Shown: positions 1-31,442 of the stretch, piece by piece
Numbering within the stretch: position 1 is the stretch's first letter
How the letters are laid out: every line of letters starts with the position of its first letter
DNA from: Diphasiastrum complanatum
Taxonomy: Eukaryota > Streptophyta > Lycopodiopsida > Lycopodiales > Lycopodiaceae
NCBI GenBank assembly: GCA_029204225.1
Contig: CM055095.1
Location: 64,742,158-64,806,157 of the forward strand
Direction of reading: 5' to 3'
Length of the DNA stretch: 64,000 nt
The notes under the pieces: model-generated
Databases searched by the model: none
What the model saw: the letters and a program-made list of their open reading frames with translations, nothing else
What the model was told of the DNA's origin: nothing
Position numbers and translations under genes: made by a program

Positions 1-236
1 ATTGTAGAGCAAGATTCTAGTGAATCTTCTATAGATGAACCTTTGATTTATTCCATAGATTTTATGAGATCCTTGAAGAAGAGGCGTAGGGAGATTTCAT
101 GTCCACCTTCAAACCTGAATCTAGCACATGCATAGCATCAAGAAATGAAGAGGATTTAACATGTCACGCGGAAGTTCGTTCCCATGGGAGTAAGCATATT
201 ACCCTTGAAGAACTAGTAACCATGAAAAAAATGTGA
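1..236 (+). other. coding-looking edge segment, unassigned
   Basis: A frame open from the window edge to a TAG at 133-135 is rich in Ser, Asp and basic residues (KKRRR near its end). It overlaps a second frame with ATG at 99-101 and TGA at 234-236 (45 residues). The two could be one coding region with a frameshift, or the edge of an exon or of a retroelement. I do not recognise either product. Confidence 0.2.
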
Positions 237-388
237 AATTCGTTGGTAAATTTTTTTAACGGTTGTTTTCTTGAAACATTGTAGTGCTTGGCAAAATGTT
301 AAGGACTGTAATTTATTATATTTTTAAAATTTTCTGTTGTTCTCGGTTTTCTACGGGCATGGGCAGGGAGGCGTAGAAGCAAGGTATA

Positions 389-471
<83 letters not shown>

Positions 472-908
472 GGTAGGAAAGAGGCAAGTATTAAAGAGGT
501 GGGGGACAACGCAGATGACATGAGAGAGGTTGTGAGCATTCAAGGAGAGGGGTGAGCATTCAAAGGAGCATTTTGTTTTTCTTTTCATTACAATAGTATC
601 AAAACTTACAAAAAAAAAAAAACAAAAAAAAAAACCTCCTAAAAATCCTCGCAGCAGGTGCTGCCAGATTGGTAAGAGCATTTTAAAGAACATCTGAAAC
701 TTCAATTGGAAGGGCACGAATTTTTTTTTGCAAAGGAGCAGCACTTCAAGAAACGAAGTTTGAAGGGCTTCTCTCCCATAATTCCAAGCAAAAGTAATGA
801 ACCTCTCTCACAAGAACTTGCATAATTTTGTCAATTCTTCACCAAATTGGTTGGAAATTGACTCAGTTTCAAGCTAAAACAAAGATTTATTGACCTTTTG
901 GGCAAAAG
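237..908. other. no gene seen; contains (GA)n
   Basis: Apart from the GA microsatellite and short A- and T-runs near 610-730, nothing supportable is seen. Open frames here are by-products of the dinucleotide repeat. Confidence 0.5.
392..468. repeat. (GA)n microsatellite
   Basis: About 38 uninterrupted GA units. The repeat creates spurious Glu-Arg and Ser-Leu open frames on the two strands. Confidence 0.97.
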
Positions 909-3030
909 TTAGTTTGCTGCTAAAAAACATCTCCCTGGTTGTCTTGTCCTCCAATGCCTTTGTGGGTAACCTATTTTAAAGATAAACCGCAATTGGACAA
1001 TCTTAGCCCAAAAAGAATGAAATAGACCAGCAATGTTTAACATGCTACCTCCAGATTTTGCAATTGCCATATACTTCCTTTTTGATACATCATTTTGTTG
1101 AGGTGTATAGGCTGTTATTATTTGCCTCTTAATACCACACTCTTTGCCAAAAATCTCTAAATTCATTAGAGATGTACTCACCTCCACCTCTATCACTTGT
1201 AAGGCTTTTTATTTTCTCGTCCATTTCGTTCTCAACCAAGGATTTAAATTCAACTAACAAATTAGAGGCTTTTGTGATTTATTTTTCAAAAAATAGACCC
1301 AACATTTTCTTGAAAAATCATCTATGAAAGTTATGAAGTAAGATGCACCACCCAAAGATTGCATTTGACACGATCCCCATAAATTGAAGTGAATAAGATC
1401 AAGAATACCTTTTCCCCTTGTTGCTCCAATTGTAGGAAATCTGCTTCTATGGTGCTTTCCTAAATTGCAAGCTTCACAAGCATTTGATGTATTTATGATT
1501 TTTGGAAGGCCTATTACCATTTGCTTTTCACAAAGAAGTTTCAAGCTTTGAAAAGAAAGATGACCAAAGCGTTCACGCCAAAGATGACTAATATCATCTT
1601 GCGCCTAATTTATAAAGTTTGCCATTTCCCCTTGAACTAGGAGCCAATACGATCTCTATTCTTCATGCTTTTGATAATAAATTTATCAGGATAAAATTTT
1701 ACAAGTAAGCTGCTTTAACGAAAACTGCCTAACCTTCAAATGTTCCACAAAATAATGACTTAACGATTTAAAGATCCTTCATACCTTAATTAAATCCATA
1801 CTTGATAATCTCAATATCACTAATCCTTGCAAGTACAATATCATCAACATTAAGTAAGTAACAAGATAGTGATAATGATTCCATCCACTTTCAGGTATAG
1901 TTAATGACCATAATCATCCCAAACTTAAGAGTGAGCAACTGTGAATGATCATTTTCACTCATCACAAAACTGAGAGTGAACAAATAGATGTTGAGCTTTG
2001 CATACCAATGCCATGTTATCAACTTGAGCTCACTATATACCAGCCATCTTCAGCTCCTTCTGAAGTTGATGCAGAAAATATTTCGTAGCACATAACACTT
2101 CATCCTTGTTTTTGTCCTGAATGTATTTACCATATTGTTTCTTCTTTTCCTAAGCAAACTTTTACTTCCTGTACTCAAAAGCAAAGTGACCAAGCTTACC
2201 ACAATGTTTACAATCACTGTTTCGTTTGGGTGTAGACTCGAAACCATTATCTTTGTTTGCATCCCCTTTTTTTTGGCTACCTTGACTTTTCTTGCCTCAT
2301 TTAGCTTCCTTTTTGCCTTTTTGAAACTGCTTCTTGACGAAGAATCCTTGCTCTGTGAAGTCTTCTGGTGCCATCAAATTTTGACTTCTCATTTCCTCAT
2401 GATGAAGTAGCCTATTTAATTCTTCAAAAGTAGGTCTTCTCTCTTAAAGATAAGGTCATACAAATTTTTTTGAGACTAAAGGTAAACTATTATGTATGAT
2501 GGGAACAAGAAGATTATCTCGTACACTGTCTCTCTTCTAGCTGTGAGTTGATTCTTTGAATCCTTAACTCTTGTCATGTGATCTGTAATTGACTCCCTTG
2601 AATTCTTCTTCAAAGTATGCAATCTGTTAGTTAAGAATACTATCTGAGATTGATTTCCTTTCTCATACATATGCTTAAGTATGTCCCAAGCTTTTTAGGA
2701 CCTGAAACATCTCTGATATGTGGGATTATATTATCTTTCACTCATAGATTGATAAGATGATGTACTCTTTGCACACTCTTGATACAGACCTTTCTATTTT
2801 GATCATCCAAGTCATTTGGTTAATGTTCTTGACCCATAACTATCTCCGAATAATCCTTATTCATTAGTCTGCGTCTTGAATTTTTATAAACTGTAATTGA
2901 AACCATGAAGCTTGCTTGACTCAGGTAAGCCTCTGCTTTTTAGAGTGAAAATGGGAGTATTGTGGAGCTGAGTATCACTCTCTAACTGGCGGTCCTCCTC
3001 ATCAAGTCTGTCTGAAGAAAAAACATCTCT
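909..3030 (-). mobile_element. decayed Ty1/copia element, gag to integrase
   Basis: Read on the minus strand from about 3030 down. The gag domain is recognisable at 2670-2476 (LTNRLHTLKKNSRESITDHM, typical of copia gag). A zinc knuckle near 2230-2165 reads CKHCGKLGHFAFEY, so the last Cys of the CCHC is now Tyr (one G-to-A change). The gag-pre-integrase finger and the start of integrase lie at 1544-1254 (CEACNLGKHHRSRF, then ITFIDDFSRKCWVYF). The integrase core end lies at 1196-909 (TAYTPQQND, where the family has TPQQNG). There are several frameshifts and stops. Reverse transcriptase, RNase H and LTRs were not found. This is a dead, truncated copy. Confidence 0.85.
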
Positions 3031-4894
3031 CATATCAGTGCCAACTCTTACCCCCCATCTAATTTCTTTAATCTACGCAAAAAATATTATAACTACACTT
3101 CAAACAAGTTTAGGATATTTCAAGTCTCCCATAATGGAATGCAGTTTCAAACACTTTTCGGAATGGGGCCATGGGACTATGGTTATGATGATTTGGTATT
3201 CCGCAAGATGAAAAATGTCTTGCATATACATAATGGAAAACGTTAAAAGGATTCCTGAGAGTTACTCTTATAACTAATGCCATCTGCTTAACACAAACTT
3301 TGACCTGACCAGCTGATGCAACGACTTTCCACCGAAAACTATAAGGGGAAATGGCTCATAGTGAAATATTGATTTATATAAGCAATTTTATTTCTCCATA
3401 GACTACTTACTGGTCTATACTATGGATTTGCAAGAAGCAAGGACAATATGGGCCTTGAATATATGTGAGGACATGATGATGTTTCAAGTATATGTGAGGA
3501 CATGAACCCTTTGCTCCAGCCTTTTAGACGAAGGATGATTCCTCTCAGTTAAGCTAAACATTTTAGCTCCAACGAGCTTACGTAAGAATGAGGATAGGCA
3601 ACAATAGGGGCCAGGGCCATTACTGTAGTTTTGCCTGCTAAAATTTGTTGATGACGTCCATCACAAAATATGATAAATCATGAATAAGGCGATGATGTTT
3701 TGTAGTTTGAAGTATGAAAGGTAGGATGTGATACAAAGGGAAGTTTTAGGTCTAGTATGGACAACACATGATTGCAAAATCAAAGTATCAGCTACACTGA
3801 ACTAAAAATTTGCCTCAGATTTGTAACTATTGGCTATCTACAGTTTTCTATTCAAATACTTTGACCGTTAGGTATTTGCATGCACAAGGGTGTAAGCGAT
3901 CTTGTGTTGCTGCATATTTGAGTAGAGTGATCGTTAATAGTTCAAGTAGGTTTCTTAGCACCAAGGGAGCCATGCTTCGAAGTTATGTTATTTTTCTTTT
4001 AAATTAAAGTGGTAACCTTGTGGAATTGGTTTGTGTACATCTTTGCGCTTTCATTAAACAAAAAAGCTCCTTCATGTTGCTTCAAATTAAAGTCATCTTT
4101 AATAGCTCATAGCTAGTTGATTTTGATGTAATTCTCAAGCCACACGATTTTGAGGCGTAAGCTTGCTAAATAAGAAGGATAATTTTTATTTGAAGTATCT
4201 TTATGATTGTCTTTCTTGCAATGTATGATATTGTGTTCAGATGTCTGTAATTGAATTGCTCGTTTTGAGAGTATCATAGCAAAATGACAACAAAGTGGAC
4301 TAGTTTTTTGCAACTCTGGAGGTTTTGTCAAGGTGAACTAAAATCAGCAACATCTAAAAGATGTAATATTGTGCAACAGGCTATGCTGGAAACAAAACAG
4401 TAGCAATGTAAATTTCAAGCTTTATTTGAGAAGAAGGGAAAACCTTGTCGAAAGAGGCAAAAGATATCCAACTAAACTGGAATTGGAAGTAGTAGACTCT
4501 AAGTTCCCTGATAATTTCCAAGACTGGTAGCAAATGCTTTCTGAAAATCACTAAAAAAACGAGCAGATAAAGTTGCAAAATCTGTTGACAGTGGAACAAT
4601 TTCTGACGATGATGGTGCTGGTCTGTCCTTGTTGGGTGATGATTAAATAGATAATACACGTAGAAGCTTAGAATAGATAACAAACTTATGAGACACTAAT
4701 TGTACTGAGGAGCTGAACCGAGGAAGTGGCCACTATTTCTTTCATTAAGGCTAAATGAGGATTTTGTCGATCTATAGAATGTAAATACTAGTGTTGTAGT
4801 GCTTAATATGGATAGGCAATGCCTGTCTCTTTATGATTCTTGATAGCGTGGCTTATTGCGCTGCTGAGATGCTTGAATGATTTGCTCTTTATAG
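3031..4894. other. no supportable gene; upstream of or intronic to TFIIA-L
   Basis: No transposon domain and no N-terminal TFIIA-L exon could be recognised. A 32-codon acidic frame ending at about 4645 is the only coding-looking patch and has no support. The missing first exons of TFIIA-L may lie upstream of the window, or be too short or diverged to see here. Confidence 0.4.
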
Positions 4895-22875
<17,981 letters not shown>

Positions 22876-24239
22876 TCTGAACTTCAGTTTGAAAGTTTTT
22901 AGTTTCGGCTTTGTTCTGGACGTGGTCACAGTTATCTGCTATAGAAATACTCGAAGTCTGCATCCAGCTTACAACACATTAACTTAGACCGAGTCTTTAC
23001 TATACTTCCATGTTGAATGTCAACCTGACTACTCTGTATCACTCAGCTATCTGAAGGAGAAAGAAAAGTGTGATATGCTGGTGGTTGCATACATTGGAAC
23101 CTGGCTGCCATTCAATATTAATTGACATTGACCTAGTGTTATTGTGATAGTCACGCACAGTGGTTATTTCTTCAACCTAGTAAAGCCATGTGAGTGAAGC
23201 AACAACATGCAGGATTGTTAATGCAGTATGTTCTTTTTTCGTTGCTCATGCTTCATTTAGACAAGTTGCCTTGAGGCTCTCATTGGCTTCGATTGTTGTT
23301 CCAACAACTCAAAATCCACTAAAAAGTGCTGTAAATAGAAGTGATAGGAGCAAAATTCAGACAGATTGCCTACCTGCAGATTAGATTTTTTGTCCATTGA
23401 ATCAACTCAACTGAAAAAGCATACATTCAGAAATAGATATAAAAATAAATGTGTATGGCCTCATTGTAAGTCTTTGATCGTGAAGTGTTGTAGCCATTAC
23501 ACTGATCTAACAGTATGTACTTGAGCTTGGAGGGAAAATTTCAGCTGGTCGACTTAGCTGTCCCATTGTTTACATTATATCTAAGTTTCTTGCTGTCTAG
23601 GTTACTTGTGGTTACTTTTCCTTTTTTATTAAAGATATCAAGTGTGCACCCCACCAGGGGAATTATATCACTTCAATAACAAAACTTTTAGAGAGTAGAC
23701 TTGCTATCTTATTGGGATCTCTTCGAGACTTTTTTTTAAGTGAATATCCTTTGGTTTTGCACGTACTCTCTGACAATTGATTATGAATGGAGTTGCTTCT
23801 TTTGTTATACCTTAATGTTTGCATGATGGTGTTAATATGTTTTTATGTTCCTTTTTTAGGTCTTGCTTTAACACTAAGTAGTCAGAATGTTTGTTACCTC
23901 AAGATTAAAATGTGTTTTTCTTTGGTCCCCGCTAATGCAGATTGCTTATACAAAATTACTCCCTTGTTACCCTTGTTCACTTAAAATTGAATCAATCCAA
24001 TCCAAATTGTGAACTTAGAACTCCAGGGGAGAGCCCTTAATAGAGTGTTTAGTGCTTGCTTGCGCACTATGATCTGAGATTGAGAATATTATCTCTAAGC
24101 TATTGTTAATGAAATAAGAAGCTTATGCTCATAAAAGTTTCTCATTAAATTCTTATGAATAGTGATAATCTTGTCTTTACCACATCAAATTGGAAGCACT
24201 TTCTACAGTTACAATAAGGCGAGATAGAAGTTGGCAATC
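22876..24239. other. TFIIA-L 3' flank, no other gene seen
   Basis: Follows the TFIIA-L stop. The 3' UTR end cannot be placed. Short open frames here have no recognisable product. AT-rich. Confidence 0.5.
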
Positions 24240-24481
24240 GTGGGGGCGTTGTGGATATCTCACAATGCTCAAGAAAAAGCCCCAAAAGGATGATTGAGGA
24301 TGCAAGAGTTCAAGGTGATAAGACAAGACTGTTTGGAGGACATAAGTCCGTTAGAGCAGATAAGATCATTTTTCTTAAGAGACCTTATGTTTTGAACATT
24401 TTAGGTTATGGGGAAGAAAATTTTCCTTTAAGGAGTTCCCATTATTTTGTGGTATGCTACATACATATAATTATGTGGTAA
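24240..24481 (+). pseudogene. fragment with ILGYG motif, unknown family
   Basis: A frame reads LFGGHKSVRADKIIFLKR then LNILGYGEENFPLRSSHY. It parallels the minus-strand exon at 39299-39661 (FLGGHNFNKVHRIFFVKK, ALKILGYGQVNSMLRSSHF). The rest of that exon is not recognisable here, so this is a partial, decayed copy of the same unknown gene or mobile element. Confidence 0.55.
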
Positions 24482-25253
24482 TAAAGATGCTCAGATGAAA
24501 AGAATGTAATATAGTTTGCATTTACTCAGATTCTATTTTAATATCAGAAATAATCTTTTCAAGTGATTCATAATTCCTTCGAAGTTATGCATTTTTCTGT
24601 AATGTCTTCTAGAAAACAAAATCTCTCTCATGATAATAAAAAGATATGCGTCTAAACTCACATTGTAGAAATTGAATTCTTTGCATAGTAAATGTAATTC
24701 CATAATTTTGCAATCGTTTACAATATCTTAGTAGTCCTTAATGCCCATTGCACATGGCCAAAATCATTAGGAAAATGGTGACGGAGAGACCAAAAGTAAT
24801 GATGGTAAGGGAAGATAGGGTGCTATTGAGGAGTATCACATAATCTAGTGCATTATCATTTCGATTTGCGATAGCCAACAGCTAAAGGTTTTCGCTTGTA
24901 TAGCTAACAAAAATCGGTTGAAGAGCTTATTGATCTCGTTACTTGTTCATTCAACTAGTGGTTCGAAGGGCTAAGCCATCTCATAAACTAGATCCGAGTA
25001 CTACATGACAAAGAAAACAACCTTGGAGATGTTGGAATTCAAGCCTTCTTATATTTCCACTCTACGCAACACAAGAGCAAAGATAGTGTACACCCAAGCA
25101 TCCATCCACAATAAAGAATGTGATTCAAGCAATTACTACGATCCAACTTGGGATCATAAACAATACCACTCATGGAACTTTCACTAATAAAGTTGTATGG
25201 TTCTCAAAAGGTTGTCGTTTGCAAAAGTGACCAACGTCCTAGCTTGCAAGAGG
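24482..25253. other. no gene seen
   Basis: AT-rich. It may include the decayed 3' end of the adjacent L1-type relic, but no motif is readable. Confidence 0.4.
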
Positions 25254-25780
25254 TTATTTTTCTCTTGATTTGCTTTTTGAAGTATTTGATAATTGAGATG
25301 TGGCTAGCATAAATAATAAAGGGGATAGTGGGTAGCCTTGTCTAGCACCTTTTTTTAAAGAAATGAGCTCTATTATAAGAGAGTCGTTAATTTCAATTCT
25401 AGATGTGGCTCCAACATGAAAGGATCTAATGTAGATTCTCAAGAAATTCAAACTTGTTACAAGATACAAGGAATAATTGCCAGTTTGTTCCAAGGCTTTG
25501 TTAAAATCCAATTTACTAAATGTCTATTCTTGATGTTCCATTTTCATATCTTTTTAGATATAAACTATGCTATTTATGATATAGCTCTCTTTATTGAAGC
25601 CATATTGTTCAATATCAGTGTTTTCTCGTAACATATGACTTTAGCCTATTAGCAATGGCTTTTGTAACGATCTTGTAGTTTACATTTAACATTGTAAGAG
25701 GTCATTATTTCTATTATTTATCTAGGCTAATCTTTGATTATCATTTTGATGGTTTCTTCTAGCATTGAAGAGGAAGGCAA
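25254..25780 (-). mobile_element. L1-type LINE reverse transcriptase relic
   Basis: Minus strand: RPLTMLNVNYKIVTKAIANR (about 25720-25650) matches the plant L1 motif WRPI(S/T)LLN..YK...K..ANR. YIRSFHVGATSRIEINDSL and KKGARQGYPLSPLLFMLAT (25430-25300) match the L1 RT palm (RQGCPLSPLLF; here Cys to Tyr). It is interrupted by stops. It is a different LINE family from the one at 19735-22000. Confidence 0.85.
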
Positions 25781-26572
25781 TGCTCCATGCACACATTATC
25801 AATCATCTTGAAAAACTTCTTGCTTTATGTGGGTCCACATGTCTATAAAACTCCTTTCACATACTATTTGGTACTATTTAACACGACTTGTAGCAAAATG
25901 TGCACAAAAGTGTGCATTTCAAACACTCTTTCAAAAGTCTCAATACTATCACAAATGTCATCACATACATGTTTTCGTATACACATTTATCACTTAATTT
26001 TTTTTTTAAGCCATTGATTTTGAGCAAATTGTAAACTAGATATGACATTCCAAATGTGCTCTCGAGTACTGATCAAACTTTGATATATTTAAATGTGCAT
26101 GTGTGATACCCCATTTTTCACTACATTTTTTTTTATGGTTGTCTTGTGAATAAAGTGAGTTTAAGGAACTTTAATGGATCGGGGGCCTTGGCATTTTGTG
26201 AGTAAATTTTATGCGAATTCCTTTCTTGCCATGGTTCAACAAAAAGATAGCCCATGGTGTGCTACCTATTTTACGCCACTACAATGTTTGCAACTCGGCA
26301 AACATATCATCACTCAAATCTTTACAAATAAACATTGTTTTCGTTTGATGAACATTATTAAGAACTGTGGTTGGTACATAGTTAAAAATCCCACAAAGTA
26401 GGAAAATTTTTAAATTAATTTTTTCTTTTGTAGTGTCCAAAGGTAGCATGTCCACGTGCCAAGCAAAACCACCTAGAATCCTTTTTTTTTTTTTTTTTGA
26501 GGCGGTTTCGCTTGGTACGCCGGCGTGCTATCTCTACAATTTTGTTTTTCCTGTTTCATATAGCACACCGGT
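25781..26572. other. no gene seen
   Basis: AT-rich sequence with a T-run at 26481-26498. No supportable coding region. Confidence 0.4.
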
Positions 26573-27196
26573 TGTTGAATTTCACACGTGTGGAAATTCC
26601 ACAAAGTGTGATTTTGATCTCCTAAGATGTGGTGATTGATTGCACATAGATCACACATAGATTGAAAACCAAGATCGATTCCATAAATCTAAGGCAAGAG
26701 TACATTACTACATGCATAATACATGTGTGGAGACTTGTACTAAAAACCAATTTGACTCAAAATAGTGTAGAAATCTCATAACTCCAAAAACTTACAATGA
26801 GTGTAAGGCACATATAAGTAGTAATCTAACATGAAGGGGAGTAAAACATGATTGGACCCATCTTTTCCTCCTCTAAATCCTATTGGTTGAATGACATGAG
26901 CCTTCAAACTTGATTGAGCCAAATTGATGAATATCTCTCTTTTGACTACTCTCATGCCAGTCAAGCCTAACTTGACTCAAGCTACATCACAACCTACTTT
27001 AGGCCTAATCACAACTTGCCATGTGTACTTGCCTATTTTGCCTCTAATGCCAAAAATGGCCAATTCACCTACTTACACTTGGATAGATGTCTCTAAACTT
27101 TGTGTACCCCTAACTCAACATGACTAAGCTATTTTTGACTTTTTTCCACACGTGGGAACATTCTCCACACGTGTGAAATTTTTGCCAATTTTTGCA
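26573..27196 (-). repeat. copia 3' LTR (minus strand)
   Basis: About 624 bp. Preceded on the minus strand by GAGGAGTG (27204-27197), the same polypurine end as the young copia element, then TGCAAAAATTGG. It ends ACACGTGTGAAATTCAACA, as the young element ends GTGAAAATCAACA. Shared internal blocks include CTTAGGAGATCA and GGATCTAAT-type segments. It is a diverged relative of the 31443 element. Confidence 0.75.
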
Positions 27197-28405
27197 CACT
27201 CCTCAAAACCTAGCTTGGTAAGGTACTAGATCAAACAAGAGGCTTGTGAAACTTTTTGAATGGATCCTTTGGTATGCATATCATGTGAAAAACAGCCACG
27301 GGCTCCTCCATAGCAGCACCTTCACCATATCCATGATAAGATTTCTTTGGTACAAATCACTTGCCAACTCTTTTGAAGATCATTCCACCAATTTGCCACC
27401 ATATCCTTGTGCTTCTTCCATGTTGATGATGATCTTTGACTTGAAACATCCACTTGCATGAAAATGGCTGCACCATAAAGAGTGAAATCCGAGGCTTACA
27501 TTCCTAATAGAGACCATGATGATCATAAAGATCAAGATCAATGAGCAAATGTGATGATTATCAAGATTATGCATTCTACCTTGACTAGTCCACATACTAT
27601 GAAATTTATCCATGATGGATCTAATCTTGAAATCAAACACTATCTTGATCTTCTTGAGGCTACATACTTGCTCAAGGATGTAAGTGTCCTCTTTGGATGC
27701 TTTACTTAATCTCAAGATAAGTTTACAAATTGCCCCAAAAAAAACACAAGATTTTTCACATTATGAGAAATAATCTCATGCTTGTTCTTACAAGATCCAA
27801 GAGCAAATAATTGATGACACAAACACTTGCTTTCTTAATGTTTTGGAAACATATCTAAGCCATAAATCACAAGAAATATGTCCATACTATAGGCATCATA
27901 CTAGACTAGTATTGCCTTACTCGAACTTTGAGATGTAGAAATCTCAATAAAGCAAGACGGTACATCCAATAATGGAAGAGAAGCATAAGTGATAATGTTG
28001 GAGTAGATACCACATGAAACTTGCCCCTCTTTGCCAAGAAAAATCAGCCGCAAATACTCGGCCTTGCCTCTTGAAGATACTTTTACTTCTTGAAATGTTG
28101 ATGTAGCTCTTTTGCCCCTTCCTCTTGGCTTGTCCTTTGTGAAGTATGCTTTCACCTCTCCATCATCCTTCAAAGAAAGTTGATTGATCCTGATAGGAAG
28201 TTTCACCTTCCACTTGCCTTCCTTTTTCATCATATGTGAGCCTCCTTGGCTCAGATCTTGCTTGTGGAGAACTTCTTGGTGTGGTAGCTTGAATTTGCTC
28301 CTCTTCAAGCCTCGGCCTCACCTCTTCTTGAACAACATCAAGATTGATGATTGATCTTGCATGAGTCTCCTTGATCTGTGCATATTTTGTTTCATGCAAT
28401 ATCAT
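27197..28405 (-). mobile_element. rearranged copia fragments upstream of the 26573 LTR
   Basis: On the minus strand, 28405-28163 reads EEVRPRLEEEQ...RSEPRRLTYDEKGRQVEG, the linker between integrase and RT (the young element has RSEPKRLSYVDKGKQVD). A shifted frame to 27901 includes VKAYFTKDKPRGRGKR. 27715-27380 is a frame I cannot assign. RT and RNase H proper are missing, so this is a deleted internal region joined to its 3' LTR. Confidence 0.6.
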
Positions 28406-29975
28406 TGTATTTGAATCAAATTTGGTTTCTTAGTGTATTTCACACGTGCTAAGAGTGTTTGATCCTAACTTTGCCCATACTCCATCATTTGATGTGAAGT
28501 AGATCTAGTTTTGGAGAGATTGAGATAGCTAGTGAGAATCATCTCACAGTTTGTTGCAAGATCTTGCATAGGAGATGGCAGCACACCATTATTGGATCCT
28601 ATAGTGAGAGAGAAGCAACATTTTTTGTTCATCACTTTTATTTATCTCCACTTTACATGACTTAAATGAGTTCATACTTGTTGCAACCAAGTGAGAGATT
28701 GTCTACTTCCAATTATTCAATATGGAAGTTGAGGATGGAGTCCATCTTGATACTCCAAGATGTGATGGACATTGTACTTGGGATTGAGGAGAAGCCTCAA
28801 GTCCTTCAAGAAGTACAAAAATACAAGAAGAGAGCTAGGATGGCTCTCCACCACATTAAGATGAATGTCTCTAATGAGATATTGAGGGAGATTGGTGATT
28901 GTTCTACATCCAAAGAAGCTTGGGATTGTCTCAAGTCCATCTATGAGGCTAAGAACACCTCTAGGCTCCTCACTCTTAGAAATCAAATCTTCCAAAGTAG
29001 TCAAAAGAGTGATGAGAGTGCATCTAATTATGTTTTGAGAGTCAAGGATATTCATAGGGAGATTGCATGTATTGGTGACTCAATCAATCAAAGTGAGCTA
29101 TTCCAAGTCATTCTCAATGGCTTGAGAGATGAATATGACAACCTTGTCCAATCCTATGCCATTAAGGAGGAGCTACCAAGTTTGGAGGCCCTTCAAAGTG
29201 TGCTTATTTCTGAAGAATCAAGACAAGAGTACAAACTCTTGAGGATGGACAAGCTATCACTCAATCATGATGATGGAAAAGTTCTGTTTGCCAAGCACAA
29301 AGAGAGGAGTAAGAAGCAACACCATCACTTCTCTAATGACAAAGCTAAAGACCAAGATGGAGAGAAGGAGGAGGATACCTCTCATGCTTCTACTTCAAAT
29401 CTCAAGAAGAAGAAGATCAAGTGCTTTTATTGTGGCAAGAAAGGCCATTATGCCACCAATTGCTTCAAGAAGAAGAATCAACTCAATCAAGCCAACATCA
29501 CCAATGAGAAAGAAGACTATATTGCAAGCGATGGAGAAGGCTCTCTTATGGCATCAAGCTTCTCCTCTTTCACCTTCAACAAGGATGACTCATGGTATAT
29601 TGATAGTGGAGCATCTGCACATACTCCAAGCACTTTTTTTCATCTATTATGCCTTATGATGGAGTCAAGAAGACCATATACATTGCAAGTAAGCATGAGT
29701 GCAATATTGAAGGAGTAGGGATTGTTCCCTTGAAGCTTGCATCTTCTAAAGATCTCTTTCTCAACAATGTTCTTTTAGGCCCAAAGCTTACAAAGAACAT
29801 CTTAAGTGTTGGCCAACTTCTTGATAGTGGCTTTGATGTCAATTTCAATATTGACAATTGTGTGATCAAGAAGGATGGTGAGATCCTTGCATATGGATCA
29901 AGATTTGAAGGCATCTACAAATTGGATCCAAGTGAGAGTGCAAACTCTCTTGATGTTTCTTATATGTCCAATATT
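28384..29975 (+). mobile_element. copia fragment: leader, gag, protease; no LTRs
   Basis: From 28384 the sequence follows the leader, gag and protease of the young element (32667-34090) at high identity. Gag begins at the ATG at 28666 (MSSYLLQPSERLSTSNYS), with a CFYCGKKGHYATNC knuckle and WYIDSGASAHT protease site. A frameshift or small deletion near 29630 breaks the frame. The next frame (29649-30032) continues NILSVGQLLDSGFDVNFNID and EGIYKLDPSES, a stretch that is deleted in the young element. Both ends stop abruptly and there are no LTRs. Confidence 0.88.
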
Positions 29976-31437
29976 TTAACAGTACTTCCATTTGTTGATC
30001 ACGTAAAGTGTTCCTGTTGTTTATCTCATTAAGCGCTTGATGACTGACAAATTTGCAGATAGGTGGGCATTGGCACCTGACCATCGAGAGCTACATTTGC
30101 ATTATCGTCTGCCATATTCATTTCCTGACATGCAAAATTTGCTTAAATTAGTCGAGATCCAATCATCAACCAATAAGTGAAACGTTCAAAACCTTCATAA
30201 CAAGCTGATATCATTCAGCAAGGTCTTTCACTCGTTTGAGCAAACTTTCGCAAAATCGATATCAGAACAATAAAGCAACAACAACTTTTTATGACCAGCC
30301 ACTAACTTTTACGAAAAGTTAAGATTTTCGAAATCCCTTCGAAAGGGACCAACTGTGAAAATCGATTAATCCAATCGATTTTGCAAAAACACAGCCACTG
30401 TCACAAATCGATACCATTTCGAAAGATCCTGCATGGAACTAACTCGACATGCACTGACTTTTCTAAAAAAGTAAAAAATTTCCGAAGATAACCTAGTTGC
30501 TAAGAAATCTGCTTTTTGATCTAGAATTGCCAAAAATAGTCACATGCAAGAATTCTACTGATCAAAATCACTGGTTACACATGCAACATGCATACAGGTC
30601 TATCCATACATTTCCATCAATAGGAAAGCACTATACTGATTTACAAGCATGCATGCATCAGAACCATTCTGAAATTTTGCAAATTTTAGTTCAAAAATTG
30701 CCAAACTTCAGACGGCCATAACTTTCTTTACAGGACACCAAATTGGTCGCTGTAAAGCACAGTACGGAGGGAGAGTGGGTCTACCACGTCACCTTGCACC
30801 CTTGGTTTCACACGTGCAATCATTAAATGCTGGAAAAACAGGTAGGAGGGTGCACTTTTGTGGAGAGGTATCATCAAAAAACACTTCCCAGCCCAAAAAG
30901 CCTTGGATCAGAGGTTACAAGCACTCTACAAAGGTTCATTAGAGAGGCATAGAAGCTTCTAACAGGTCCAGCAAGCAATCATAAGCTCAAATCATGCAAA
31001 AAATGCATTTTTTGGCCTCCTTCAACAAGCAAAACTACAATATGTTGGGGTCTAATGCACATCTATCCAAATTGGATGCATGATGGCTCAAATAAGAGGC
31101 AATACAACATATCTTTCAGCTTGTAACAAGAACCAACAGGTTCAGACCTCCAATTGAGAGGTTATCATGCTCAAAAATCATCAAAAATACACTATTTTTG
31201 AATGTTTTGAGCCCCCTAATGGTGTCTAATCCCTACCAAAACTCATGATAGCTTAGGGAAAGCTTAATTACATCTCTGAAAACATCCATACCAATTCTTG
31301 GCTGAGAATTTTGAGATCTACCCCAAAATTAGTCCAAAAAACATCAAAAAACCATGATTTTTGACCAATTTTGACCAATTTTGACCCAAATTCATGGGGG
31401 AAATCCACAAATTCGTGCCTTCAAGTCCAAATACCTG
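29976..31437. other. no gene seen; probably interior of older gypsy element
   Basis: No coding region. Near 31389-31440 the text (AAATTCATGG...AAATCCACAA) resembles 37802-37830, on the other side of the young copia insertion. This suggests the flanks belong to repetitive untranslated leader of an older element. Confidence 0.4.
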
Positions 31438-31442
31438 TAAAT

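Noticed and set aside
337-555. ORFs across the (GA)n tract with Glu-Arg or Ser-Leu runs
   Set aside because: They exist only because dinucleotide repeats lack stop codons. The same holds for frames at 11300-11662, 17928-18320 and 46716-46913.
4545-4645. Acidic 32-codon frame ending LSLLGDD as a TFIIA-L exon
   Set aside because: It ends in a stop, has no matching splice donor, and resembles no TFIIA-L segment.
23190-23984. Short plus-strand ORFs after TFIIA-L
   Set aside because: Compositionally random (Cys/Phe-rich), without motifs. Treated as 3' flank.
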